From Hordeum vulgare subsp. vulgare (Eukaryota; Streptophyta; Magnoliopsida; Poales; Poaceae), in the NCBI RefSeq assembly GCF_904849725.1, contig NC_058520.1, positions 347,073,670-347,137,669 on the forward strand: a DNA stretch of 64,000 nucleotides, read 5' to 3'. A model generated the notes under the pieces. That model saw only the letters and a program-made list of their open reading frames with translations, did not search any database and was not told the origin of the DNA. Shown in pieces: positions 21,548-32,240 of the stretch (positions are counted from its first letter, which is position 1; every line of letters starts with the position of its first letter). The translations under genes and the position numbers were made by a program.

Positions 21548-23127
21548 TGATTCGTCTCCGTCGTATCTACTATTCTGAACTCTTTTTCCCTTGTTTTGGA
21601 CTCTAATTTCCATGATTTTAATGGAACTAACTCGGACTAACGCTGTTTTCAGCAGAATTGCTATGGTGTTGTTTTTGTGCATAAATAAAAGTTCTCGGAA
21701 TATCCTGAAAATTTACGAAGAAAAAATACCTACACAAAGATACACCGGAGGAGGCGTGCCAGTGGGCCACAAGCCCCTGTGCCGCGGCCACCCGCCCCCC
21801 AGGCCACGCCGTGAGGGCTTGTGGGGCTCACGTGGCACCACCGCCCCCAAACTCAACTCTATTTATTCCGTCTCGCCCGGAAAAAAATCAGAGAGAAGGA
21901 TTCATCGCATTTTACGATACGGAGGCGCCGCCACCTCCTCTTCTTCATCTGGAGGGCAGATCAGGAGTCCGATTTGGGCTCCGGAGAGGGGAAATCGTCG
22001 CCATCATCATCATCAACCTTCCTCCATCGACAATTCCATGATGCTCTTCACCGTTCGTGATTAATCTCATCGTAGGCTTGCTGGACAGTGATGAGTTGGA
22101 TGATATCTATCATGTAATCGAGTTAGTTTTGACGGGGATTGATCCCTAGTATCCACTACGTTCTGAGATTGATTTTGCTACTACTTTCCCATGCTTAAGG
22201 CTTGTCACTAGGGCCCGAGCGCCATGAATTCAGATCTGAACCTATTATGTTGTCGCCAATATATGTGTGTTTTAGATCCTATCTTGCAAGTTGTAGTCAC
22301 CTACTATGTGTTATGACCCGGCAACCCTAGAGTGACAATAGCCGGAACCACTCTCGGAAATGATCATAGTATGAGGAGTTCATGTATTCACCAAGTGTTA
22401 ATTCGTTGGTCCGGTTCTTTATTAAAAGGAGAACCTTAATATCCCGTAGTTTCCATTAGGACCCCCTGCAACGGGAGGGATGGACAATAGATGTCATGCA
22501 AGTTCTTTTCCCTAAGCACGTATGACTACATACGGAATACATTCCTACATTAGATTGACGGACGGGAGCTAGTTACATATCTCTCCGTGTTATAGATGTT
22601 ACATGATGAATCACATCCGGTATACTCATCCATCACCGATCCACTGCTTACGAGTCTTTTACTACTGGTCCTTGCTATGTTACTTTGTTGCTACTGCTGT
22701 TGCTACTGCTGTTACTCTGCTGTTAGTACTGTTGCTACTACTGCTGTCACTACTGATGTTCCTTGTTACTGCAGTCACTACTGTTGTTACTTTCTACTTT
22801 GCTGTTACTTGTTGCAAGACTTTTCTGGAGTCGTTGCCAGGGAAGAATAGTCCCCCGTCCACGTGCTATTTACTGGCGCCATTGATACAACAAGTTAGGA
22901 GTAGTCTGCCGTCAACAGATCCTTTTCTTATACCGTTGCTATCATGCCACGTTGCTACTGATACTTTGCCTGCAGACACTAATCTTTCAGGTGTGGTTGA
23001 AATTGACAAACTCAGCTGCTAATACTTGAGAATATTCTTTCGCTTCCCCTTGTGTCGAATCAATAAATTTGGATTGAATACTCTACCCTCGAAAACTGTT
23101 GTGATCCCCTACACTTGTGGGTTATCA
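21548..23127 (+). repeat. Athila-2 5' LTR
   Basis: 1580 bp. Hairpin CCACAAGCC...GGCTTGTGG spans about 21763-21830, TATA-like CTATTTATTC at about 21858-21867, then GGAAAAAAATC. A CTG/CTA-rich low-complexity stretch is at 22675-22810. A PBS-like TGGAGTCGTTGCCAGGGA lies inside the LTR at 22826-22843. Confidence 0.92.
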
Positions 23128-23138
23128 AGACTATTTTC

Positions 23139-23156
23139 TGGCGCCGTTGCCGGGGA
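23139..23156 (+). promoter_or_regulatory. Athila-2 primer binding site (tRNA-Asp)
   Basis: TGGCGCCGTTGCCGGGGA is fully complementary to the last 18 bases (with CCA) of plant tRNA-Asp. It begins 11 bases after the LTR, as in Athila-1. Confidence 0.92.
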
Positions 23157-23206
23157 GGCACAACTATATTCTCTGAGTCATTTGGGGTTGACGTCTGCTG
23201 ATTACT

Positions 23207-24877
23207 ATGGGGAATCCGATAGATCCGAGAACTAAAGTCTTGCCTTCCACTACGAGGACAGGTGAGGAACTGCCATCTAGCTATGCACTTGATTCACCTT
23301 CAGTTATGAGTATGTTTGCGACATCACCTCCTGCTAGAAATCTTGATATGTCGCCTATGCTTGATGATGCTACTTCTGCTGCCCATGATGCTTATGATGA
23401 TGCTATGCTTGATACTATGCCTGATGATGCTATGCTTGATACTATGCCTGATGATGCTATGCTTGATACTATGCCAGATGATGCTATGGTTGAGGCTATG
23501 CCTGATACTGCTTTGCCACTAGGTGCATTCCTTGATGCACAAATTGCTAGAATTGCTACTAGACGTGATGATACTTCTCAAACTGCTGATACTATTGAAG
23601 TAGAACCTGCTACTATGCCTGAATTGCCTATTATGCCTGAACGCTATGTTATGGAGGGAGAGATAGCTGAGGATTTTCTTGCATGTAAGGATAGCTATGA
23701 TGTTGATAAATTACTGCGCAAGTGGAAAGAAAAATCTATGAACGCTAGGATGAAATACGACCCGAAGTTTGCTACTTCGCCTATCTTTGTGACCGATAAG
23801 GATTATGAATTCTCTATCGACCCTGAGTTAATCACTCTGGTAGAATCTGATCCTTTTCACGGTTATGAGTCTTAAACGGTTGTAGCCCATCTTACCAAAC
23901 TGCACGATATAGCCACCCTATTCACTAGTGAGGAAAAGATCCGCCACTACTATATCCTCAAGCTGTTTCCTTTCTCGCTAAAGGATGATGCTAAGACTTG
24001 GTTCACTTCTCTTGCTCCTGGATGTGTGCGTAGCCCCGAGGATATGGTCTACTACTTCTTTGAAAAATATTTCCCTGCCCATAAGAAACAAGCCGCCTTG
24101 CAGGAAATATACAAATTTGCTCAAGCTGAGGAAGAGAGTCTCCCACAAGCTTGGGGGAGGATCGTCCAGCTACTAAATGCTTTGCCTGGTCACCCTCTTG
24201 AGAAGAATGAAATACTTTATATCTTCTATAATGGACTTACCGATGCTTCCAAAGACCACCTAGATAGTTGTGCTGGTGGTGCTTTTACGGAACGAACCGT
24301 AGAACAAGCTGAGATTCTACTGAATAAGATCTTGTGCAATGAGAATGCTTGGACTAGTCCCGAACCACCTCCTAATCCAACTCCAAAGAAATGAGGTATT
24401 CTATTCCTCAGTCCTGAAGATATGCAAGAAGCCAAGAAATCTATGCAAGAGAAAGGCATTAAATCTGAGGGTGTCAAAAATCTACCACCTATCGAAGAGA
24501 TCCATGGTCTTGATAACCCGATACAGGTAGTAGAAGTAAATTCTCTGCGTAGGTTTGATGAGAGTGATATTCCTTTTGATAAACCTTCTAGCTTATGCTT
24601 GGATGAATTTTATAACTTTGTTGCCAAACAACACAGTTTCAATGATTATGTTAGCAGACAATTGGAACAGAATGCTCATATGCTTAGTCATTTAAGTGCT
24701 TGTGTGGACAGAAATGTCAATGATCTTAAGCTTCTGAGTAAACATGCCTCCATGGTTACTACTCAGGTAGAACAAGTACTTCAAGCTCAGAATGACTTGC
24801 TCAATGAGTTGAATGACAATTCTGTCAGAGTCGTCACTAGAGGCGGAAGAATGACCCAGGAACCCTTTGTATCCTGA
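23207..24877 (+). pseudogene. Athila-2 gag
   Basis: ATG at 23207 (MGNPIDPRTKVLPSTT). The N-terminal region includes a fourfold 9-residue acidic repeat of the type DDAMLDTMP at 23396-23500. The gag core follows: KLFPFSLKDDAKTWFTSL, YYFFEKYFPAHKK, SLPQAWGRIVQLLNALPGH, ILYIFYNGLTDASKDHLDS and ERTVEQAEILLNK. The single frame is broken only by TAA at 23873 and TGA at 24392; it continues to 24877 with a helical part (EQNAHMLSHLSACVDRNV). This forms the particle coat. The two stops look like recent nonsense changes in a mostly conserved frame. Confidence 0.88.
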
Positions 24878-26003
24878 GGGTCACCCGAAGAGAGTTGAAC
24901 AAGATTCTCAAGGAGTTAGCGCTGATGGACCTAGTCATCCTAGAGAGAAGAAGAAAGATGATAGGGATGTGCATGCTAGCAACCCTGTTGCTGCTACACC
25001 TGAGAGTCCAAACGATGCCTCTTTCTCTGATGCTGAAACACAATCTGGCGATGAACAAGAGCCTAATGATGATATCAATAGTGATGTTCATGTTGATGCT
25101 CAACCTAGCAACGATAAGGATGTGGAGATTGAACCTATTGATCTTGATAACCCACAACCTAAGAATAGAAGATACGATAAGAATGACTTCACTGCTAGGA
25201 AGCATGGTAAAGAAAGGGAGCCATGGGTTCAGAAACCCATGCCCTTTCCTCCCAAACCATCCAAGAAAAAGGATGATGAGGATTTTGAGCGATTTGTTGA
25301 AATGATCAGACCTGTCTTTCTGCAAATGTGTTTGACAGATATGCTCATAATGTCTCCGTATGCTAAGTACATGAAAGATATTCTGACTAATAAGAGGAGG
25401 ATACCTGAGGTTGAGATTTCCACTATGCTTGCTAATTATACCTTCAAGGGTGGAACTCCTAAGAAACTAGGTGATCCCGGTGTGCCCACTATACCTTGCT
25501 CCATTAAAGGTAACTACGTTAGAACTGCTTTATGTGACCTTGGAGCCGGTGTTACTGTTATGCCTCTTTCTCTTTATCGTAGACTTGAATTGGATAAGTT
25601 GACACGCACTGAAATCTCTCTGCAAATGGCCGACAAATCAACTGCTTTCCCAATCGACATTTGCGAGGATGTGCCAGTTGTGGTTGCTAACGTCACTACC
25701 TTAACACACTTTGTTATCTTGGATATTCCCGAGGACGATGCCATGGCTGTCATCCTCGGAAGAACCTTTTTAAACACTGAATGGGCTGTTATAGATTGCA
25801 ACAAAGGCAAAGTCACTTTCCATGTCAACGGTAATGAGCATACGGTGCACTTTCCGAAGAAACAATATCGAGTACATTGCATCAATGCTATCGAAAAAAC
25901 TTCATCGATTCTTATTGGGAGCTTTGAATGCCCTATTCCTCGTGTCAAGATGAAGTATGATTTGCATGTTGGGGAGATACACATCCCCATTGAGGTGACC
26001 TAG
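24867..26003 (+). pseudogene. Athila-2 gag C-terminus and aspartic protease
   Basis: A frameshift near 24870 separates this from gag. It begins PEGHPKRVEQDSQG, has an acidic linker, a basic patch (FPPKPSKKKDDEDF), then FVEMIRPVFLQMCLTDML, and the protease: ALCDLGAGVTVMPLSLYRRL (about 25528-25587) with the D-L-G-A site and AVILGRTFLNT (about 25748-25780). It ends at TAG 26001-26003 after IHIPIEV. No RT follows, so the polyprotein normally continuing into pol is cut here by loss of pol. Confidence 0.88.
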
Positions 26004-26199
26004 TGACTATTCGAGAATTCTCCATTCTCTTTTTGCGATTAGAAAAAGTTTGTCAAAGAGACTTGATCAACCTCACTGACGGATTTCTTTCGATAACCAT
26101 GAGATGGATGAATCAAGGAGTCACAAACCTCTGTTCCAAGCTTTCACCTTTGGTTGCTTAGAAGAAAAATGATAGATTTAGTTTAGTTTTCCCTGTTTT

Positions 26200-26500
26200 C
26201 TGTTTTAGCGTCTGGTACAAAAGTACCCCGAAAATAAAAGTTTTCCGAACGTCCTGAAAATCAAGTATGATTTTTTCTGGAATTTTTGAAAAATACTGAG
26301 ACGAAGAGCTTGTCTAGGGACTGCACCAGTGGGCCACAAGCCCTTGGGGCGCGGGCACCACCCGGGCCGCGCCACCCAGGCTTGTGGGGCCCACAGGCAC
26401 CCCCTCCACTCATTCTTGCTCTCATCTGGTTCTCCTACCTCCAGAAAAAATCGTTTCGCAACTCAAACCCATGTTCTTGCTCCTCTTGGTGGGATTTTCG
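26200..26500 (+). promoter_or_regulatory. Internal LTR-like module before the Athila-2 envelope-position ORF
   Basis: 26220-26345 runs parallel to LTR positions 29915-30030: 'gaaaataaaagtt', 'gtcctgaaaat', a T-rich part, 'gaaaaatac', then a 'gca.cagtgggccacaagccc' block (LTR: 'gtgcagtggcccacaagccc'). The hairpin arms are at about 26329-26345 and 26380-26394. Then a pyrimidine stretch and CCAGAAAAAATC. It looks like a diverged copy of the LTR promoter/leader placed in front of the third ORF. Role inferred. Confidence 0.6.
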
Positions 26501-26804
26501 ATCTCTTTGCTCAAATCACCATTCTCCGAACTATTTTTGGGAAATTACTCCTTGGTAAGTGACTCCTCCATTGGTCCAATTAGTTTTAACTCTAGTGCCT
26601 TATACTCCGCGTATTTTTGCTGCCTTGGTGGCCATGTGCTTGAGCTTTGCATGCTGATTCTAGCTGGTCCCAAGTGGTTTTGATGCATAATATGGCCTCT
26701 AGGCACTTGTGGGAGTAGTTGCTATGAGTTTCGTTGATCCTTATTCACTTCTCCATGGAATCACTAAAAATTTCAGAAATTTTCAGAGATAGAAAAGGGA
26801 AAAG

Positions 26805-27868
26805 ATGAGGAGGTTCTTAAGAGGCTCTTCAAGTAGTGACCCCAAGGATGATGGGAGTGAGAAGAAGCTCAAGTATCCGGTCCCTCGAGTCGTAGAAGTT
26901 CGAGCATGCGAGTGGCCAAGCGACGTGTTCTTACGCGCCGTTGGAATTTATGAGTACTTTTATCACTTGGTGGGAAACGCAGGCCTTACTGCCTTCGTTG
27001 AAGATAAGTGTCCGCAATACCTCCTCCTCACTAATATCTTCGTACAAAGCTTTAACTTCTATCCGAGGAAGAATCCTCCTATGGTTGATTTTAAACTTTA
27101 TGATATCCCCCAGCGCATGTCACTCCAGGATTTTTGCAATGTTTGCAAATGACCTTACGTTGGGGATATTCATGAACCTCGTCCACGGGACTTGGAAGCT
27201 TTCATCAGTACAATTGCTGTAGGAGAGGAGAGAGGAGTGTCTTTTGCTAGAGCTGCTAGCATTAATTTTCCTGTGCTTCGATACTTCTCATCATTCGTGG
27301 GAAAATGTTTGATTGGCCGTGGGAAAGCTAGGTCACTTAGTTCCCCAGATCTTGCGGTCTTGCGCGATTATAACGATAAAACATATTGCTTGGGTGCTAT
27401 AGTAGCTCAAGGTTGAACCTGAACCATTCTAATGGTGTTTTCTATGGAGGTATCTATGCTACCCGTCTTGCCAGACACTTTGAGATACCTATTAGACTGG
27501 AAGAGGAAGAAGAGGTTCTTCTTCCCGAGATATATCTAGATTACGATAGCATGGTTCGCCATGACTTTCTTGATAGAGATATAAATAGAAGGATGATTTA
27601 TAACCTGGTATTTAGTCAGGGTACTCGTGAGACTATTACTTTTCCTACTCCTTCTTTGTTCAATCTTCTTGTAGGAAGGTACACTATTATGCCCTCGTAC
27701 ATCTACGCATATTGGGGCTTAGCCCAACCACAGGTGCCCGTGCCCGAGCCACCAGTCGAGTACCAGACGCCAGTTTATCAGTGGGAGCCAGAGGATCTCA
27801 CACAGCAGTGGCATCCTCAGTCCACTCCGGAGTATCCCGGAGCTGGTTATTTCCCTCCTTGGGAGTAG
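26805..27868 (+). pseudogene. Athila-2 ORF in the envelope position
   Basis: ATG at 26805 (MRRFLRGSSSSDPKDDGSEK). Features: ACEWPSDVFLRAVGIYEYF, LVGNAGLTAFVEDKCPQYL, FVQSFNFYPRKNPPMVDF; then after TGA at 27150, in the same frame, FISTIAVGEERGVSFARAAS, FSSFVGKCLIGRGKARSLSS, LAVLRDYNDKTYCLGAIVA. A frameshift near 27410 leads to FYGGIYATRLARHFEIPIR, LLPEIYLDYDSMVRHDFL, NLLVGRYTIMPSYIYAYWG and a Pro/Gln/Trp-rich tail ending at 27868. It resembles proteins widespread in grass Athila elements. I see no signal peptide or membrane anchor. Function unknown; the mild decay (one stop, one shift) suggests it was kept until recently. Confidence 0.7.
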
Positions 27869-29770
27869 ACCAACTTAGGCCAAAAGCCTAAGCTTGGGGG
27901 AGTACGTGTTCTCACCGACTTTATATTCTTGGTTATGCTTTCACTTTGTTAGCCGGTGTTCACACTTTGCCACTGTACCATCCATGCTAATTTAGTTTCT
28001 TTTTCTAGTTTTCTTTTCGTGTGTCTGTCTAGTTTGATAAAACCCAAAAATATTTTATTTTCTTCTTTTGCTTGTTGGGAGATTTCCCGTGTAAATAGTT
28101 TTCTTTTTCTTTGGGTCAAGGTAGAAGATATTGGTTACAATGTTTAGTGGCTCTTGCATGCATACCTGTTTAGCTTTCAAAGAGCCATATTACTTTGTCT
28201 TCTCCTTTGTGTTTGCCTGCAGATTCCAGCTTTAGTTCAATGCACGAGCACGCTTATTATTTTTCACATCATTCGGTCGTGCAAGTGAAAGGCAATAATG
28301 ACGATATATGATGAAGTGACTAAGCCTGGAAAAGCTGGTATTAACTCGATCTATTTTGTTTTTGTAAATATGACTAGCTCATCATGCCTGATTCATCTTT
28401 GTTGTGAGGGAAACATGTTTGCAATGACAACTTAGAGATCATAGTTTCTTATGCCATGCTTACTTAGCTAGGAGCTTATAATGGTTTGTCTTGGATGATA
28501 GGATGGTATCCTCCTTTGAATGATTCAAGTGGCTTGACTTGGCACATGTTCACGCATGTAGTTGAAACAAAATCAACATAGTCTCTATGATGTTCATGTT
28601 CTTGGTGATTTATGTCCTACTCATCCTTGCACTCGATGTTAGTTAATCTCAATGCATTTTGATGACTGTTGTCGCTCTCTAGTTGGTCGCTTCCCAGTCT
28701 TTTGCTAGCCTTCACTTGAACTAAGCGGGAATACTGCTTGTGCATCCACTTCCATAAACCCAAAGTTGTTCCATATGAGTCCACCATACCTACATATGTG
28801 CCATATCTACCTGTCGTTCCAAGTAAATTTGCATGTGCCACTCTCTAAACCTTCAAGAAATAATATATTTTGCATGCCCGAACAGCTCATGTGGTGACAG
28901 GGGGCTATTGGTATATTCCATGCTAGGCGTGTTATCCTCGATATGTGTTTATTCACTATCATTCACGAGAAAGGGGCCGGTAATTGGAATTCCCTGTTCC
29001 ATGCTCAAATCGAAAAGATAATTGCAAACAAAACTCCCCCAGGATTGATGTTGGTATGGACGGTACCCGAGGATTTTCCTAGCCGCGGAGTGTGATTGAT
29101 TGGTGGTGGGGGAGTCAAAACTTTACTTTTCTGTTTGGGAACCGCATATAGCATGTGTATAGTGGAAGATGTTGAGAACTCTTAGTAATTGTGTTGACAA
29201 TGAAAGCATGCCACCCAATATTATTATCTCTGTTTTAAAAGCTTGAGCTCTGGCACCTCTGCAAATCAATGCTTCCCTCTGTGAAGGGCCTGTCTATTTA
29301 TGTTCCTGTTGAGTCATCCTCCTCTTACAAAAGAACCAATTAGAGAGTACCTCTGTCATTTTTATGCTTTGCTTTTAACTGTGTTGAGTATGACTGTGAC
29401 TGGATCTTCATTGCTTTTAATTACAAGGTTTAGTCAGCCCTCGGTTTTTGAAGGTGCTCTGCATTTATGTTTTGCGGTCTCAGAAAGAGCTAGCGAGATA
29501 CCATCTGTTCGTACTGCTTCATGTTATTTTGATTGAAGTGTTGACAATTGAGGCTTATTATTATTTTCTCGCTAGCTGGTTATGCTATTGATATGACTTT
29601 ACTATCACACCTAGATGTCATCTGCTTATGTGGTTTACTTGTGATCTTGCTGAATTCTGGTTATGAGTTAGACATAGTGGCAACAACAAGATCAAACAGA
29701 GTTCGTCAAAGTTTTTTCTTTTGTCTCTTTCAGTTTGTCAACTGAATTGCTTGAGGACAAGCAAGACTTT
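27869..29770 (+). other. Athila-2 3' non-coding region
   Basis: About 1.9 kb without a supported gene. 'agcttgggggagtacg' near 27890-27905 repeats the polypurine tract motif just after the ORF stop, as in Athila-1 (11405), so both elements have an internal tract-like copy about 1.5-1.9 kb before the real one. Confidence 0.6.
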
Positions 29771-29783
29771 AAGCTTGGGGGAG
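29771..29783 (+). promoter_or_regulatory. Athila-2 polypurine tract
   Basis: AAGCTTGGGGGAG one base before the LTR start at 29785. Confidence 0.88.
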
Positions 29784-29784
29784 T

Positions 29785-31383
29785 TGATACGTCTCCATCG
29801 TATCTACTTTTCGGAACTCTTTTGCCCTTGTTTTGGACTCTAGATTGCATGATTTGAATGTAACTAACCCGGACTAACGCTGTTTTCAGCAGAATTGCCA
29901 TGGTGTTGTTTTTGTGCAGAAATAAAAGTTCTCGGAATGTCCTGAAAATTTACGGAGAATTTCTTTGGAATTAAAGAAAAATACCTGCGCAAAGATCCAC
30001 CGGAGAAGGTGTGCAGTGGCCCACAAGCCCCTGGGCCGCGGCCACCCCCCCCCCCCAGGCTGCGCCGTGAGGGCTTGTGGGGCCCACGTGGCACCGCCGC
30101 CCCCAAACAGAGCTCTATTTATTCGGTCTCGCCCGAAAAAAATCAAAGAGAAGGATTCATCGTGTTTTACGATATGGAGGCGCCGCTACCTCATGTTCTT
30201 CATCTGGAGGGCAGATCTGGAGTCCGTTTTGGGCTCCGGAGAGGGGAAATCGTCGCCATCGTCATCATCAACCTTCCTCCATCGACAATTCCATGATGCT
30301 CTTCACCGTTCGTGAGTAATCTCATCGTAGGCTTGCTGGACGGTGATGAGTTAGATGAGATCTATCATGTAATCGAGTTAGTTTTGACGGAGATTGATCC
30401 CTAGTATCTACTATGTTCTGAGATTGATGTTGCTACTACTTTCCCATGCTTAATTCTTGTCACTAGGGCCCCAGTGCCATGATTTCAGATCTGAACCTAT
30501 TATGTTGTCGCCAATATATGTGTGTTTTAGATCCTATCTTGCAAGTTATAGTCACCTACTATGTGTTATGACCCGGCAACCCCGGGCTGACAATAGCCGG
30601 AACCACTCTCGGAGATGACCATAGTATTAGGAGTTCATGTATTCACCAAGGGTTAATGCGTTGGTCCGGTTCTTTATTAAAAGGAGAACCTTAATATCTC
30701 GTAGTTACCATTAGGACCCCGCTCCCACGGGAGGGATGGACAATTGATGTCATGCAAGTTCTTTTCCCTAAGCACGTATGACTACATACGGAATACATGC
30801 CTACATTAGATTGACGAACAAGAGCTAGTTACATATCTCTCCGCATTATAGCTGTTACATGATGAATCACATCCGGTATACTCATCCATCACCAATCCAC
30901 TGCCTACGAGTCTTTTACTACTGGTCCTTGCTATGTTACTTTGCTGCTACTACTATCGCTACTACTGTTACTCTGTTGTTACTACTGCTGCTGCTACTGC
31001 TGTCACTATTGTTGTTCCTTGCTACTGCTGTCACTACTACTTTTACGTGCTACTTTGATGTTACTTGTTGCAAGACTTTTCTGGAGCCGTTGCCGGGGAA
31101 GAATAGTTCCCAGTCCACGTGCTATTTACTGGCGCCATTGATACAACAAGTTAGGAATAGTCTGCCGTCAACAGATCCTTTTCTGACACCGTTGCTATCA
31201 TACCACTTTGCTACTGATACTTTGCTTGCAGACACTAATCTTTCAGGTGTGGTTGAAATTGACAAACACAGGTGCTTATAATTGAGAATATTCTTTCGCT
31301 TCCCCTTGTGTCGAATCAATAAATTTGGGTTGAATACTCTACCCTCAAAAACTGTTGCGATCCCCTACACTTGTGGGTTATCA
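29785..31383 (+). repeat. Athila-2 3' LTR
   Basis: 1599 bp, TGATACGTCTCC...GGGTTATCA. Very similar to the 5' LTR, with small indels (for example 'aatttctttggaatt' near 29958-29972, missing from the 5' copy). The hairpin is at about 30014-30090. The internal PBS-like TGGAGCCGTTGCCGGGGA is at 31082-31099. Confidence 0.92.
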
Positions 31384-31388
31384 TACGT

Positions 31389-32240
31389 CTTCGCGATCCA
31401 ATCACAAACCGTCCCGCAATCTCCTGATCAAGTGTCGAACGGACGACACCTCTGCGCTCAACACACGTATAGCTTGGTGACGTCTTCACCTCCTCGATCT
31501 AGCGAGCGGTGGTGAAATAGAAGCCCGAGTCCTCCGATGGCAGGACAACACGGTGAGGTATTGGTGGTGACAGCCCGTCACAGCTTCGCCGAGGGGTTAT
31601 GGAGGAGAGAAACTGTGAGGGAGAAGAGCGGCAGTGTCGCGGAAATATTGTCGCGTGGCTGCCCCCTCTCTACCTCTATATATGTAGGAGGAAGGGAGAG
31701 GGGAGGGCGCACTAGGGTTACCCCTAGGCGCCGGCAGACATGCGAGGAGGGGTGTGGCGGCTATGGTTAGGGTGCCCCACCCACTTGGGTGCCTTGGCAC
31801 CCAAGTTGGGCTGGCCTGCACACGAAGGAGGCCCACCCCCCTTCGGGAGAAGTGGCTGTGGAGGGAGGCTGCGCTAGCCCCTTGGTGAGCTGCGGTGGCC
31901 CCTCTCCTTGGCCCATGATGCCCCCCAACAATTGTCGGGGCCTCCCGAAACCCCTTTCGGTACTCCGTGAAACCTTCGGTATGCCTTGGGACACTTCCGG
32001 ATTCCGATGACCTGCATCCTATATATCAATCTTCACCTCCGGGCTATTCCGGAGTTCCTCGTCACGTCTGGGATCTCATCCGGGACTCCAAATAAGCTTC
32101 GATCACCAACATTGTGACTCAATTATGCTTATATCGTCACGGAACCTTAAGTGTGTAGATCCTGTGGGTTTGAGAACTATGGAGACATGACCGAGACACT
32201 CTCCGGTAAATAACCAACAACGGGACATGGATGTCCATAT
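31389..32240 (-). repeat. Copia-A LTR, second fragment
   Basis: Continues the minus-strand LTR after Athila-2. It includes, on the minus strand, the TATA region 'cctacatatatagaggtag' (about 31670-31688). It ends at the Angela-1 insertion; 32236-32240 (catat) is the left TSD of Angela-1. Confidence 0.85.

Larger units (their letters stand above)
21548..31383 (+). mobile_element. Athila-2: Athila-lineage element without pol, nested in the Copia-A LTR
   Basis: 9836 bp, exact 5-bp TSD tacgt at 21543-21547 and 31384-31388. Two LTRs of about 1.6 kb start TGATTCGTC/TGATACGTC and end GTTATCA. It contains a perfect tRNA-Asp PBS, gag and protease, and an envelope-position ORF. There are only about 800 bp between protease and that ORF and no RT, RNase H or integrase, so it is a non-autonomous form that would depend on another Athila for replication. 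Confidence 0.92.

Noticed and set aside
22675..22810. Regular CTG/CTA/CTT repeats, at first glance like a spaced array
   Set aside because: Low-complexity tract in the Athila-2 LTR without constant spacers; not CRISPR (and this is a plant genome).
26805..27868. Athila-2 third ORF as a true envelope glycoprotein
   Set aside because: No signal peptide, no membrane segment and no cleavage site visible; only its position corresponds to that of an envelope gene.
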